Below are positions 1-8,499 of a stretch of DNA of 14,993 nucleotides, one piece after another. The stretch is taken from NCBI GenBank assembly GCA_015478945.1, contig JABUQX010061780.1:1-14993 (forward strand), written 5' to 3'. Positions within the stretch are counted from its first letter, which is position 1; each line of letters opens with the position of its first letter. The notes below the pieces were generated by a model, which worked only from the letters and a program-made list of their open reading frames with translations, had not been told where the DNA came from and ran no database searches. Origin of the DNA: Trachelipus rathkii (lineage: Eukaryota; Arthropoda; Malacostraca; Isopoda; Trachelipodidae). The position numbers and the translations under genes are program-made.

Positions 1-453
1 AGAACTCTTATTTTTTAATTTTTAATAATAAGATAAATATAGAATAATAAATAAAATTTTTAAATAGATTGGAATATAATAATTAATAATTATAATTCAT
101 TTTAGCACTACTAAAGCATCTGAACAATCTTAAAAACCGAGAGGGAAACAAAATTAAAAGAGCAACCTACTTGCTTGGTCTGCTCCAAAAGGATTCAAGC
201 GAATACTTTAAGTTTGATGCTTGCTAATATGACCTCTGTTTCTGAGACTTTCGCTCGGATTAGATTATAAGTGCGTCGCAACCTGAAGTCGAATTTTGAC
301 AGGTAGAGGTATTTGATTGTTATTATTTTTTTTTATAAAGCACATAATCGAAATCCAGTTGGAAAATAAACTTAAATCATTATCTTTTGGAGAAGAAATA
401 AATATAAGTATAATATTATAATATTTTTTTGGTTTTATAGTAAATATAATTAA
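1..453. other. AT-rich unique sequence, no gene seen
   Basis: This is ordinary AT-rich sequence, with a somewhat more GC-balanced island at about 120-310. I see no long open frame, no tRNA-like box pair and no recognisable protein motif on either strand. It could be intergenic or intronic. Confidence 0.5.
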
Positions 454-454
454 A

Positions 455-488
<34 letters not shown>

Positions 489-510
489 CAATAATATATA
501 TATATATATA
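454..510. repeat. (TA)n microsatellite
   Basis: Nearly pure alternating TA with a few extra T or A interruptions. It directly abuts a tRNA-like SINE head that begins at about 520. Confidence 0.9.
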
Positions 511-519
511 GCACAGTAA

Positions 520-551
520 GCCGCCTGGCCCAACTGGATAGGGGGCCGATC
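520..551 (+). mobile_element. tRNA-Arg-like SINE head (5' part only)
   Basis: The stretch reads like the 5' half of a tRNA-Arg. It has a good match to the Pol III A box at 526-537 (TGGCCCAACTGG), followed by a GGATAGGGGGCCG segment that resembles the tRNA-Arg D-arm and anticodon-stem region. I find no B box in the next 60 bases, and the acceptor stem cannot be closed, so this is not a working tRNA gene. A degraded tRNA-derived SINE is the best explanation. A related head sharing the core TGGCCCAA occurs at 6722. The body downstream to about 760 may belong to the same element, but I cannot define its end. Confidence 0.35.
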
Positions 552-1178
552 TACACCAAAGAAATAGTTACAACATGATCATGACTAATCGAAGAAGAAA
601 TACCCTCCCGACAAATCAACAGATACCCTTAAGTGCAACTGGGGTTACGGGGGCTAAAATCATCCATGAAGCTTCCCCCACCATGACAGTCATCGCATAT
701 TGGGTATCTCGACAATGTCGCTGTTTCTTCCCTGGGCCAGGCTCAAACCATACTCCTTAGAAAGCCACGTCATTCAAGCCCATTATGTACCATTCTTATA
801 GTTTGTTCTAAGTTTACGTTCCTTTCCTTCAGACACTCTATTACTCGATCATTCAACGTTTTCTTGTCATCCAACAGTGATTCGGCAACAACTTGCCACT
901 ACCTAAATAACCTTATTTATTTCTCATTTAAATTTCGTTCGTAACATTTTCACACCACACAACTCTCTAATATCTAATACATTCATTCCTCATTTAAAAA
1001 ATTCTTTTATACCTAACACGCCCAAAAAATTAGCTTCTAAACCAGGGTTCACAAAGGATCGGATACCGGGACCTGGTAGTAAGAGTTCTCAAAGTTCGAT
1101 TCAGGCAATGAGGTCGAAAATACCAAAGAGGATCCAATTTAAACTGTCTAGAAAAAATAGAATATTCCAACAATTATT
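552..1178. other. Unique island, no gene; possible B-box-like site near 1094-1106
   Basis: The first 200 bases are GC-balanced and may be SINE body. They contain a 61-codon open frame (575-760) that resembles no protein I know and is probably chance. From 780 to 1020 the sequence is pyrimidine-rich on the + strand. Near 1094-1106 the run AAGTTCGATTCAG resembles a Pol III B box, but no A box lies at the right distance. The 13-mer at 1018-1030 recurs at 6658-6670. Confidence 0.4.
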
Positions 1179-1276
1179 CGATATATAGATATATATTAAT
1201 ATTAATTATATTATATATATTTATTAATATATATATTATTTATATTATATATATATATATATATAATAATATATAT
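1179..1276. repeat. (TA)n-type low-complexity array
   Basis: TA repeat with irregular TTA and AAT interruptions and no C or G over most of its length. Confidence 0.85.
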
Positions 1277-1798
1277 AAGATATAAGTCCAATTTTTCACC
1301 TGAATTCAAAAATAATCTTATTGGGGTGGCTTCTCTTCGACACATTCACCATTCCCATAAATATCAACCAATTCTATATAACAAAGTATCTGACAATATT
1401 TTAAGGGTATTCATTAGATTGCAGAATGTAACAATCAAGTCTGGGTATCTAATCTTCACGTAATGTTGAGAAATAGGCAAATTGCAATATCATAAATTTT
1501 CTATCATTTTTAAGGATTATATTAAACAATGGAAAATAATTGCTTTTCGCAATTTATAAGTAGCTTTATAAAACTATGGAAAATAACATTTTTTCATTGG
1601 TTTATGTAGGTTCCTTATTGCTTACTCAAACATGCCAAAAATGATTCAATGTTTTTTGTTAAATCTTGACCTAAGTCGATAAAAAACAAATCCCTTATAA
1701 GGGGTCGAACGGATAAAAATGTTGGCGGACATCTTCTAAACTGACTGCACCTTAAGATCTATACCTCTTATACACACCAAAAAGTTTCAACAACTACG
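1277..1798. other. Unique AT-rich island, no gene seen
   Basis: No open frame or protein motif could be supported. A perfect 12-base palindrome, CCCTTATAAGGG, lies at 1692-1703. It is followed by GGTCGAACGG, which weakly resembles a minus-strand B box. That is too little to call a SINE. Confidence 0.4.
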
Positions 1799-1975
1799 TT
1801 AAAATAATTGTTATAATAAATATACTGTTTATAAAATATAAATAAGTATATTACTATAATTAATAATTATTATATATATATTAGTTATTTAATAATATAT
1901 AATATTATAATATAATATAATAATATAATATAAATTATATATATAATTAAAAGTATATATAGTATATAGTTTATA
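1799..1975. repeat. AT-only low-complexity block
   Basis: Irregular TA, TTA and AAT tracts, less regular than the neighbouring TA arrays. Confidence 0.7.
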
Positions 1976-2240
1976 TTTTTGTCATATGAATCTATTTATT
2001 TTTAAATGACTTCATTGCAGATGTAGCTTTTGGTTTTTAATTGATTGCTAATCACTATTTCTTTCCTATTAAAAAAAGTTTGTTTTTATTACCTCAAAGT
2101 AAACGACAATCCGACTTCAAAAATTGCTGAGCTTGCATCACCTTTTCTTCATAAAGCTATGGGTCCATAATAAAGTGTTCGATAAGTAGATCTAAACGAG
2201 ACAATGATTTCTATACATATCCTCCGAAATCATTGAGCAT

Positions 2241-2371
2241 TATATATATTATATATATATATAAATATAATATAATTATACTATATATATGATATATATT
2301 TATATATATCAGTATATATATATTATATAATTAGTTTATATAAATATATAATAATCAAACATATAATATAT
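2241..2371. repeat. (TA)n-type array
   Basis: TA repeat with short interruptions. The island before it (1976-2240) contains nothing I can assign. Confidence 0.85.
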
Positions 2372-2410
2372 AAGAGATAGTACATGCGCGATCCGCATTA
2401 AAATTGGACA

Positions 2411-2506
2411 TTATCCCATCACTTCAACCGAATTCTGGGAAACATCCGCATCCACACTCAAGCGATCATCGCTATTTCCGCACTTTTTGTAAGTAGCTCG
2501 AGTTGA
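2411..2506 (-). other. Coding-like island between two TA arrays
   Basis: On the minus strand an open frame runs out of the adjacent TA array and ends at a TAA just below 2414. Its last 30 or so codons avoid repeat composition and use mixed third positions, including CKKCGNSDD-like and VDADVSQNS-like stretches (exact: KKCGNSDDRLSVDADVSQ). I do not recognise the protein. It could be the tail of an old gene or exon, a transposon fragment, or a chance open stretch. The upstream part of the frame is translated TA repeat and has no meaning. Confidence 0.25.
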
Positions 2507-2637
2507 GATATATAATATATATAGATATATATATAGTATATTATATATATTATTATAATATATATATATTATAATATATATAATATAATATATATAATAG
2601 TAATATATATTAATATTATTATATATATATATATATT
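2507..2637. repeat. (TA)n-type array
   Basis: Dense TA/TTA repeat separating the coding-like island at 2411-2506 from relic A. Confidence 0.85.
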
Positions 2638-2774
2638 GTCTGCAATTCATATATTTCAATAAAATATATTATATTTTTTATTTTAACTTATTTATTTTAA
2701 GAAAACTGATTTTGTTTAAATTATAAGAATATCAAATAATAACATTTTTTAATTTATAAGAAATTGACTCAGAG

Positions 2775-2940
2775 ATAACGGAAGATAATAATTAATGTAT
2801 AAGTTAAGAGCATATTTTTGCCATAGCACTTTCTGATGGGTTGGGGTTGGGGAAAGTGATGTGTGGATTGCAATGCGAGTTGTGTTGTCGTCCCACATCT
2901 TGAATACTTTCCTTCAAATTGAAAGACCAAACTCGCTAAA
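2775..2940 (+). pseudogene. Relic A: fragment of an uncharacterised multicopy protein family
   Basis: The non-repetitive part of this island translates in one frame (gcc at 2820, tct at 2832) to HIFAIALSDGLGLGKVM, then a Cys-rich stretch, then CRPTS*ILSFKLKD. From memory, this matches a conserved block of an uncharacterised multicopy metazoan protein family: a WxFFAxSHGKG motif, then DGxGGxxKR, then a segment like ASLQRP...IL. The four-residue HGKG element appears deleted, and one internal stop interrupts the end. Exact DNA matches link it to relic B: TTTTTGCCATAGCA (2815-2828 and 12596-12609), TCTGATGG, and GTTGGGGAAA (2846-2855 and 12633-12642), in the same order. It ends abruptly at a TA array. 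The family name is uncertain; the relationship to relic B is directly visible. Confidence 0.55.
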
Positions 2941-3047
2941 ATATATTATATATATATATACTATTATAATATATTATTTATATATAGATATATCATATAT
3001 ATATTATATAATATAAAATATATTATATATATTATATATATATATAT

Positions 3048-3082
<35 letters not shown>

Positions 3083-3183
3083 ACTATATTATATATATAT
3101 ATATATATTATATATATATAATTATATAATAGATAATATATATATATATAATATATATAAAATATATTATATTATATATATAA
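2940..3183. repeat. (TA)n-type array, compound
   Basis: About 240 bases of TA and TTA repeat, broken only by a short GCCAC interruption at 3079-3083. Open frames read through it are repeat translations, not genes. Confidence 0.9.
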
Positions 3184-3210
3184 TTCAATTATTTGGCTGC
3201 CTATCCCGCC

Positions 3211-3230
3211 GCGGAGTAACATTACTCCGC
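3211..3230. other. Perfect 9-bp inverted repeat (hairpin)
   Basis: The arms GCGGAGTAA (3211-3219) and TTACTCCGC (3222-3230) pair perfectly around a two-base centre. It sits in a roughly 140-base GC-balanced island (3184-3325) between two TA arrays. It may be the junction of a palindromic mobile element or a chance palindrome. There is no gene in the island. Confidence 0.7.
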
Positions 3231-3325
3231 ATCTCGCGATGTAAAAAATTGACATCCGGATCTATAATGGTATCATTCATTCAATATTCAAACCCATCCA
3301 GCACCATAAGGCTTGTCACAATTTA

Positions 3326-3431
3326 TAATATATATATTATATTATTAATATATATATTATAAATATAATCTAATATATAATATATATATATATATATAAT
3401 ATATTATATATATATATAATTATAATATATG
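3326..3431. repeat. (TA)n-type array
   Basis: TA repeat marking the left side of the island that holds the LINE relic. A poly-A run of 13 follows at about 3447. Confidence 0.85.
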
Positions 3432-3734
3432 ATACAGAATTGCGTAAAAAAAAAAAAAATTATTCTTTGTAAAAATAATTGCTGCTTTCTGTGAAGAAGG
3501 GATCCTCTGAGCGTGCAGAGCGCTTTCTCAGTATGGAGGCAAACGTTCCATTTTTTTTCTCTTCAGCTAAACCTAATTAACCTTGATTTAACTATGCTTG
3601 TTTTCGTGTTATCGCCGATAATTTTATCCTTATTACGTCGTCTTCAATCTAAGAAACTCAATACTTTATTTCATCCGAAATAGGAACCTTTATTCTACGA
3701 ACTTTAAGACTCTTCTCCTTAAGAAAATGCACAA

Positions 3735-5300
3735 TCTTTCTGGTTATTCTTTCCCCACGCTCTTTCTGGCATTATGCAAAAAAGCTACAACTCCAACTTT
3801 GCTTCTTTTTTCCATCTCTAGTTTTTTTCCCAACGGCACCACGCACACACAGCTGTCTTACCTTCAACTAAAGCTGAACTCTTTGCTCAAACCTTTGCAT
3901 TTAATCCGTTTAGACATACGGCTTCGTCTACGACAAGGTTACATCATCACCTAACGGGCGGCCAAATTTTAGGGCGGTACAATAAACCTAACCCGGGTAT
4001 ATATATTTACGCAGACAAAATTTCGCCGAAGTTGTACCCTCACTACTCCTATGAACATCTACCTTTTTTCCATCTAGCTGGAGCGTGCAGAAAACTGTGG
4101 ACCACTCGTTACATTTTAAATATCATCCTACTGTTATAACTTACGTAATTTTCAAATTTTTCTAAAGTCTAAACTATCTGACACGGAAAGATTTGTGAAC
4201 ATCTTAAATCCTCTAATCTTATTTCAGCATGACTTGCGTAAGGAGCTCTGCACTGGTGGTCTTCTATCCCTTCCCTACGAATTTTGGTCTCTTGTGTCAT
4301 TTTGATGAATCTTTTGATGTGGCGCTGGATATGTTGAAATTCTTCGATAGAGTGTGGCACACAACTTTGATTTCCAAACTTTCCTCTCACGGTGTCTATC
4401 CTTCTCTCTCTTTAGCCTTCTCTCTGATTTGCATTCTGGTCGTTCTATGACAGCTGGTGTAGATCGCCACCGTTCATCTTTAAATCTATCATTAGTGGTC
4501 TCCCTCAGGGTTCTGTCCTATTTCCAACTTTTTTTCTAATTTCCGTTAGTGATCTCTATCATTTGATCACCTATTCGCTCTTATGCCGAAGACTCCACTA
4601 TTCATTACTCCTTTCATTTTGAAAGACGTCCCAGTCAACTGCAATTAACTCATGTTAGGAGGGTAATCTTGCAACAACCAACTTTTGATACTTGTTTCGA
4701 ATGCTACAAAAACTCAGTTCCTTCATCTTTCAAATCGACATAATCTTTAGCAACAAATATAACAATGTCTTCGACAGTATTCAAACCACAACTATATTCT
4801 ATTCAATATTGTGTTTCTACTTTCTTAATTATTTCCTGGAAGATAAATTACTCCTGAGATAATCTAAGAGCAAATGTTGATGTTCTGAAGCCTTCAAAAA
4901 TTTCCTGCACACTTCCTCATTGATGTTATTTGGTGTTTGTTCACCCTCCTATAATGGTCCTCCACAGTCTTCTCCTTTGTAAATAGAATTGAGTCAAAGT
5001 TTACGTCTTGTCAACTATCGTTCTCATAATTCTCTCCACCTGGTCGTTTCTGCCCGTTCGAACTGGTTACTTTCTTTATCAATCACATACAATTGACACT
5101 TTCTTCTGACGTCTTAGACGCATATTTTCTTCTCCTCTGAATAAACTGTGAGACACTCTTTCCACCTTTCCTTCTAAGTCTACTCTTGATCCAGACTAAC
5201 CTCTATCCTCCAATCTTACACATACTTTATGATAAAGGTCTGGAACATCACTCCTTGTATCTATTTTTCCTTAGCTGAAACTACCTTTTCAAACGCCGCA
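3735..5300 (+). pseudogene. Jockey-like non-LTR retrotransposon (LINE) reverse transcriptase relic
   Basis: An intact element would encode the reverse transcriptase that copies LINE RNA into DNA at the insertion site. Recognisable blocks, in order: SFW at 3735; TKAELFAQTFAFNP at 3867-3908; TGGLLSLPYEFWSLV at 4252-4296; motif A with its catalytic Asp, ALDMLKFFDRVWH, at 4322-4360; SDLHSGRSMTAGVDRHRSS at 4423-4479; motif B GLPQGSVLFPT at 4497-4529; motif C YAED at 4582-4593 followed by ERRPSQLQL; VSNATKTQFLHLSNRHN at 4694-4744; RIESK at 4985-4999; KVWN at 5235-5246. The reading frame changes repeatedly between blocks (for example frame 2 to 1 to 3 to 1 from motif A to motif C), and many stops are present. 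The first Asp of the YADD box is Glu. The endonuclease domain and ORF1 are not seen, so the copy is probably 5'-truncated. The order and wording of the blocks fit the jockey clade; the clade call is less sure than the RT call. Confidence 0.88.
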
Positions 5301-5410
5301 TTGGAAACATAGTCGGCCTTATTCTTCTGAGATTTCCAAACTCTATTGGCACACAAATCTATTCTTTATTACCCGATTTATGATATAAAATAAAAATAGA
5401 ATTTACACCT

Positions 5411-5503
5411 ATATATATATATATATTATTATATATACTATATAAATATATATATATATTATATATATATATATATATAATATATATATTATATATATAC
5501 TAT
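5411..5503. repeat. (TA)n-type array
   Basis: TA repeat about 110 bases beyond the last recognisable LINE codons. Confidence 0.9.
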
Positions 5504-5518
5504 AAAGAACTTTATTCC

Positions 5519-5590
5519 TCTCTGTTGGTTTCGAACCCGGAGTCCTTCGACTGGGTGGTATACAAATGTTTATCACTTGACACGTTCGAA
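5519..5590 (-). mobile_element. tRNA-like SINE fragment (B box on minus strand)
   Basis: Read on the minus strand, the segment contains CCGGGTTCGAAAC (complement of 5527-5539), a close match to the Pol III B box / T-arm. It is preceded by GTCGAAGGACT, as in the 3' half of a tRNA. No matching A box or closed stems are seen, so it is not a functional tRNA. A SINE remnant is the likely source. The island is boxed in by TA arrays on both sides. Confidence 0.3.
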
Positions 5591-5654
5591 AACCCAGACA
5601 GATAATAATGTTCTTATATCCAAATTTGGTGTATGAGAATTTGTAAAGATACGA

Positions 5655-5685
5655 TAATATATATATAATTATATTATATAGAATA

Positions 5686-5723
<38 letters not shown>

Positions 5724-5750
5724 TATATATATTATATATATATATATATA
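5655..5750. repeat. (TA)n-type array
   Basis: Includes one of the longest near-pure TA runs in the window, around 5691-5722. Confidence 0.9.
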
Positions 5751-5935
5751 GGTATTAATAATAAATAAATAATATATGATAATAAAATAATACTAATTAT
5801 ACAAAAACAAAAATAATAATAAATATAAAATAAGAATAATAAAATACAATAAAAACACTGTATCAACAAAAACAAAGAGTCAGAATGTTTGTGTTTTGTT
5901 TGAAGATTTGTTATATTTGTTTGTGTATTTAACTT
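5751..5935. other. A-rich low-complexity stretch, no gene
   Basis: Many AAAAC, AATAAT and AAATA tracts on the + strand between about 5751 and 5880, then a short T/G-rich piece. Nothing assignable. Confidence 0.6.
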
Positions 5936-6040
5936 ATATATATAATATTATATAATAATTATAATTATATATTATCTATTACTATATTATATATATATAG
6001 TATATATATTAATATTAATATATAAATATATATAATATAT
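5936..6040. repeat. (TA)n-type array
   Basis: TA/TTA/AAT repeat followed by a short AT-rich spacer. Confidence 0.8.
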
Positions 6041-6105
6041 GAATTGAATAAAATAAAATTCTATATCTAGTTCTAAAATCTGTAATATCTACATATTATC
6101 TATAC

Positions 6106-6256
6106 GGTATATTTATATATATATATATATATATAATATAATATATATTATATAATAATATATAATATTATATAATATAATATATATATAATCTATAATA
6201 TATATATATAGGATATTATTATTATATATATATATAAATTATATATATATATATAT
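6106..6256. repeat. (TA)n-type array
   Basis: TA and TTA repeat with a few GG or C interruptions. Confidence 0.85.
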
Positions 6257-6650
6257 ACTTTGATTAGTTTGTTATCACACCTTTACGTGTGTTTACTCTT
6301 GCATAGTATTGGCTTACCAATCTTTTTCTAAAGCGTGTTTAATGATGTTTGAAGCACGGTTAAACGTTCAAAATGAACTTTGTTTTAGCAAGGAGGAAGA
6401 AGAAGCAGACAAAAGAGCAGGACACAGTCCTTTTACGGGTTTCTAACTTGAAGACAAACGCAACCAACACCGGTGCAATTTTTGGTTGACAAATCAAACT
6501 TAGGTGGCAACGGATAGGTTGTTATTGTTATGCGTTATATATTTTGTGAGAGGAAAATTTAAATTGTAATTTATACAAAATGAAATAAAATAACCTGTTT
6601 GGGGACTAATTAAGACAATCTCGACGATCAGGATAGGAAAAATTCATGGC
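6257..6650. other. Unique GC-balanced island; one weak small open frame (6373-6489, +)
   Basis: This is one of the few islands with normal composition. A 38-codon frame starts at ATG 6373 and stops at 6487-6489. It would encode a short basic peptide containing RRKKKQTKEQD and then NLKTNATNTGAIFG. I recognise no homologue. There is no evidence of expression, and such short frames often occur by chance. I see no splice or promoter signal that supports a gene. Confidence 0.2.
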
Positions 6651-6709
6651 TGCACAGACGCCCAAAAAATACACCTTATCAAAAAACCATCGCCCCTTTT
6701 GATTCGCGA

Positions 6710-6752
6710 AGCGGTTTCGACTGGCCCAATTGCGTCGGGCTCGCATAACCCT
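6710..6752 (+). mobile_element. tRNA-like SINE head, second copy
   Basis: GCGGTTTCGACTGGCCCAAT followed by TGCGTCGGGCTCGCATAA resembles a tRNA 5' half. The A-box-like core TGGCCCAATTG lies at 6722-6732 and shares TGGCCCAA with the head at 526. No B box follows at tRNA distance. Best read as a decayed tRNA-derived SINE; how far it extends is unclear. Confidence 0.3.
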
Positions 6753-6952
6753 GAATAAGGATAAATTCTAAATACTAACGGGGGGATCAATATATATAAG
6801 ATAAATCTAAATCCTACTGCTCAATATCATAAAGAATAAATTTAAACCTCGGCTTAACCATATTATACTCCTAAAAGGTTTAAATACTAATTTAACATTT
6901 GCTTATGAATATAAGAAGGATTATGAGAATAGTAAAAAAATACTATTTCAGC
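6753..6952. other. AT-rich sequence, no gene seen
   Basis: Contains loosely repeated phrases of the type AATAAATTTAAACC and AAATCTAAATCC, perhaps SINE body, but no defined unit. Confidence 0.4.
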
Positions 6953-7076
6953 TATATAATATAATATATATATATATATATATATTATAATAATACTATA
7001 CTATATCAATATAATATATTATATAATATTAAATGATACATATATATAATTATAATATATATATATATATATTACA
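6953..7076. repeat. (TA)n-type array
   Basis: TA/TTA repeat. A pure A run of about 16 follows at 7103-7118 and could be an old poly-A tail of a retroposed sequence lying to its left, but no body can be identified. Confidence 0.85.
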
Positions 7077-7118
7077 CTATAACAAATCTCTAATCTTAAT
7101 CGAAAAAAAAAAAAAAAA

Positions 7119-7256
7119 TACATTGCTTCATTTTTATTGAATGAGAAATTAAAGTGGGCCCATCCTCTGGTCAAATATCTAGTGTGGGGCAGAGAAAAAT
7201 GTTTGCTTGGGCTGGATAAAGAAATTCATAAAGAATGGTCCACCACAATGAATTAA
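7119..7256 (+). other. Unrecognised short open frame
   Basis: Immediately after the poly-A run one frame stays open to TAA at 7254-7256. It contains KWAHPLVKYLVWGREKC followed by LGLDKEIHKEWSTTMN. The residue mix is protein-like, but there is no ATG near the beginning and I do not recognise a family. It may be an exon or transposon relic, or chance. Confidence 0.2.
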
Positions 7257-8480
7257 TAGTAATGCTATCTTTTGCATCACAAATGATTAGTAGCTCTTGA
7301 TTGCTCTATGGTTAAACGGCTGGAATTCATAAATTTGCCTCATCTAATTTGATGAGAATTTTAAATTGTCAAAAAATTAATTCACTTTGTTAGTCACAAT
7401 GTGTCCGTATTTACAGTAGAAACCTTACTGATTTAGAATTATTAGATTAATTTTATTTGAATTTTACCAATAAATTTTTAGCTTGAATAAACATTTGGAG
7501 CAATTATTATGGCATATACTAACAAAAGACATTCAGTGGTTTAACCCTTTTCCTAATTTTGTCTTAAAATATGGGCTGCAATAAAGTGGTTAGTTATAAA
7601 GATTTAAGATCCTTGAATCTATGAATGCTTCTAATGTCGGTACCAATAATCAATTTATCAGAATGTCCATAATGATTTTTCATTGGCAAACACAAGCTTT
7701 ATTTTTTTAAGATACCTTAATATTTATAACTGCTAAAATTGATAAAATATTTAGTAAGCTTTGTTTTTTTTAATTGCAGATGTCTAGTTCATTTGTTAAA
7801 GATTGTTCAAATGTCTCCGCGATCTGAAGTAACACAAAACTTCTCATAATTATGGTTAGCAACTAAACTCTGGTAACCTATCGTAATAAAACCAGCTGCA
7901 ATTCCTGTAGCGATATGTCAGTGAGTCATATATTTTATGTATCGCAGTAAACTAATTAGTTATCATATCCCCAAATGCCAATAACTTTTTTTTCTCTTGT
8001 TAAAGTGTGAAAAATGAAAATAAAATGAAACTACATAGTAAGTAATTTTTTTAAAGTATTTCATATTTAAGTCTCATTATCTCTGGCATATGGTTCCCTA
8101 TTTTCTCCTCCCCAACTTACCCTGTGTATCAAAATATTCTGCTAATGTCAGTATTCGATAGTCAATGGTTACAATTTTCTCAAAAACAATAAAATGGAGG
8201 ATTTACTTTTGACAATTCTGTCTTTGAAAAGATTCTAGCATTACCTCGAGTCTCTTATTTCTAAATTAGCAGTTTTTTTTTGTCTTTTGGTACGCATCTG
8301 ATAATGTCTTGCAAACCTCTCTATCTTATCATCTCTCCCTTTACTAAAATTTTCTGGCACAATGCTTCTACCACTCTCTTTACCAATTCTATCAAATTGT
8401 TGAAATGCGCAGAATAAACAGTCTAATGGATGATCATTTTTAATTAATATTAAAAGCTGTTTTTACATACTTTGTGTTAT
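7257..8480. other. Intron- or intergenic-like unique sequence, no gene
   Basis: AT-rich sequence without long frames. I checked two possible splice-like sites, a TTTTTTTTAATTGCAG at 7764-7779 (+) and a GTAAGT donor-like site on the minus strand at 8115-8120. Neither borders a convincing coding exon. A short (TTA)4 run lies near 8477. Confidence 0.5.
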
Positions 8481-8499
8481 TATTATTATTCTGCTTGAT

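Noticed and set aside
520..600. A functional tRNA-Arg gene
   Set aside because: No closed acceptor, anticodon or T stem and no B box at the right distance.
2838..2852. G-rich run (GGG, GGGG, GGGG) resembling a G-quadruplex or a (TTGGGG) telomere repeat
   Set aside because: Only three G runs of three or more and just two TTGGGG units. The sequence is explained by the conserved Gly-rich DGLGLGK segment of relic A.
2411..3362. Open frames rich in Tyr, Ile and Asn across TA arrays
   Set aside because: They are translations of TA repeat and not genes; only the non-repeat end at 2411-2506 deserved a note.
4169..4390. 73-codon minus-strand frame over the LINE
   Set aside because: Shadow of the + strand reverse transcriptase motif A region.
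7764..7779. Pyrimidine tract plus TTGCAG as a splice acceptor, with a similar site at 2011-2020
   Set aside because: Neither is followed by a frame of more than about 15 codons or by a recognisable exon.
8115..8213. Minus-strand exon ending at a perfect GTAAGT donor
   Set aside because: Only about 25 open codons, no recognised protein and a poor acceptor candidate; chance is likely.
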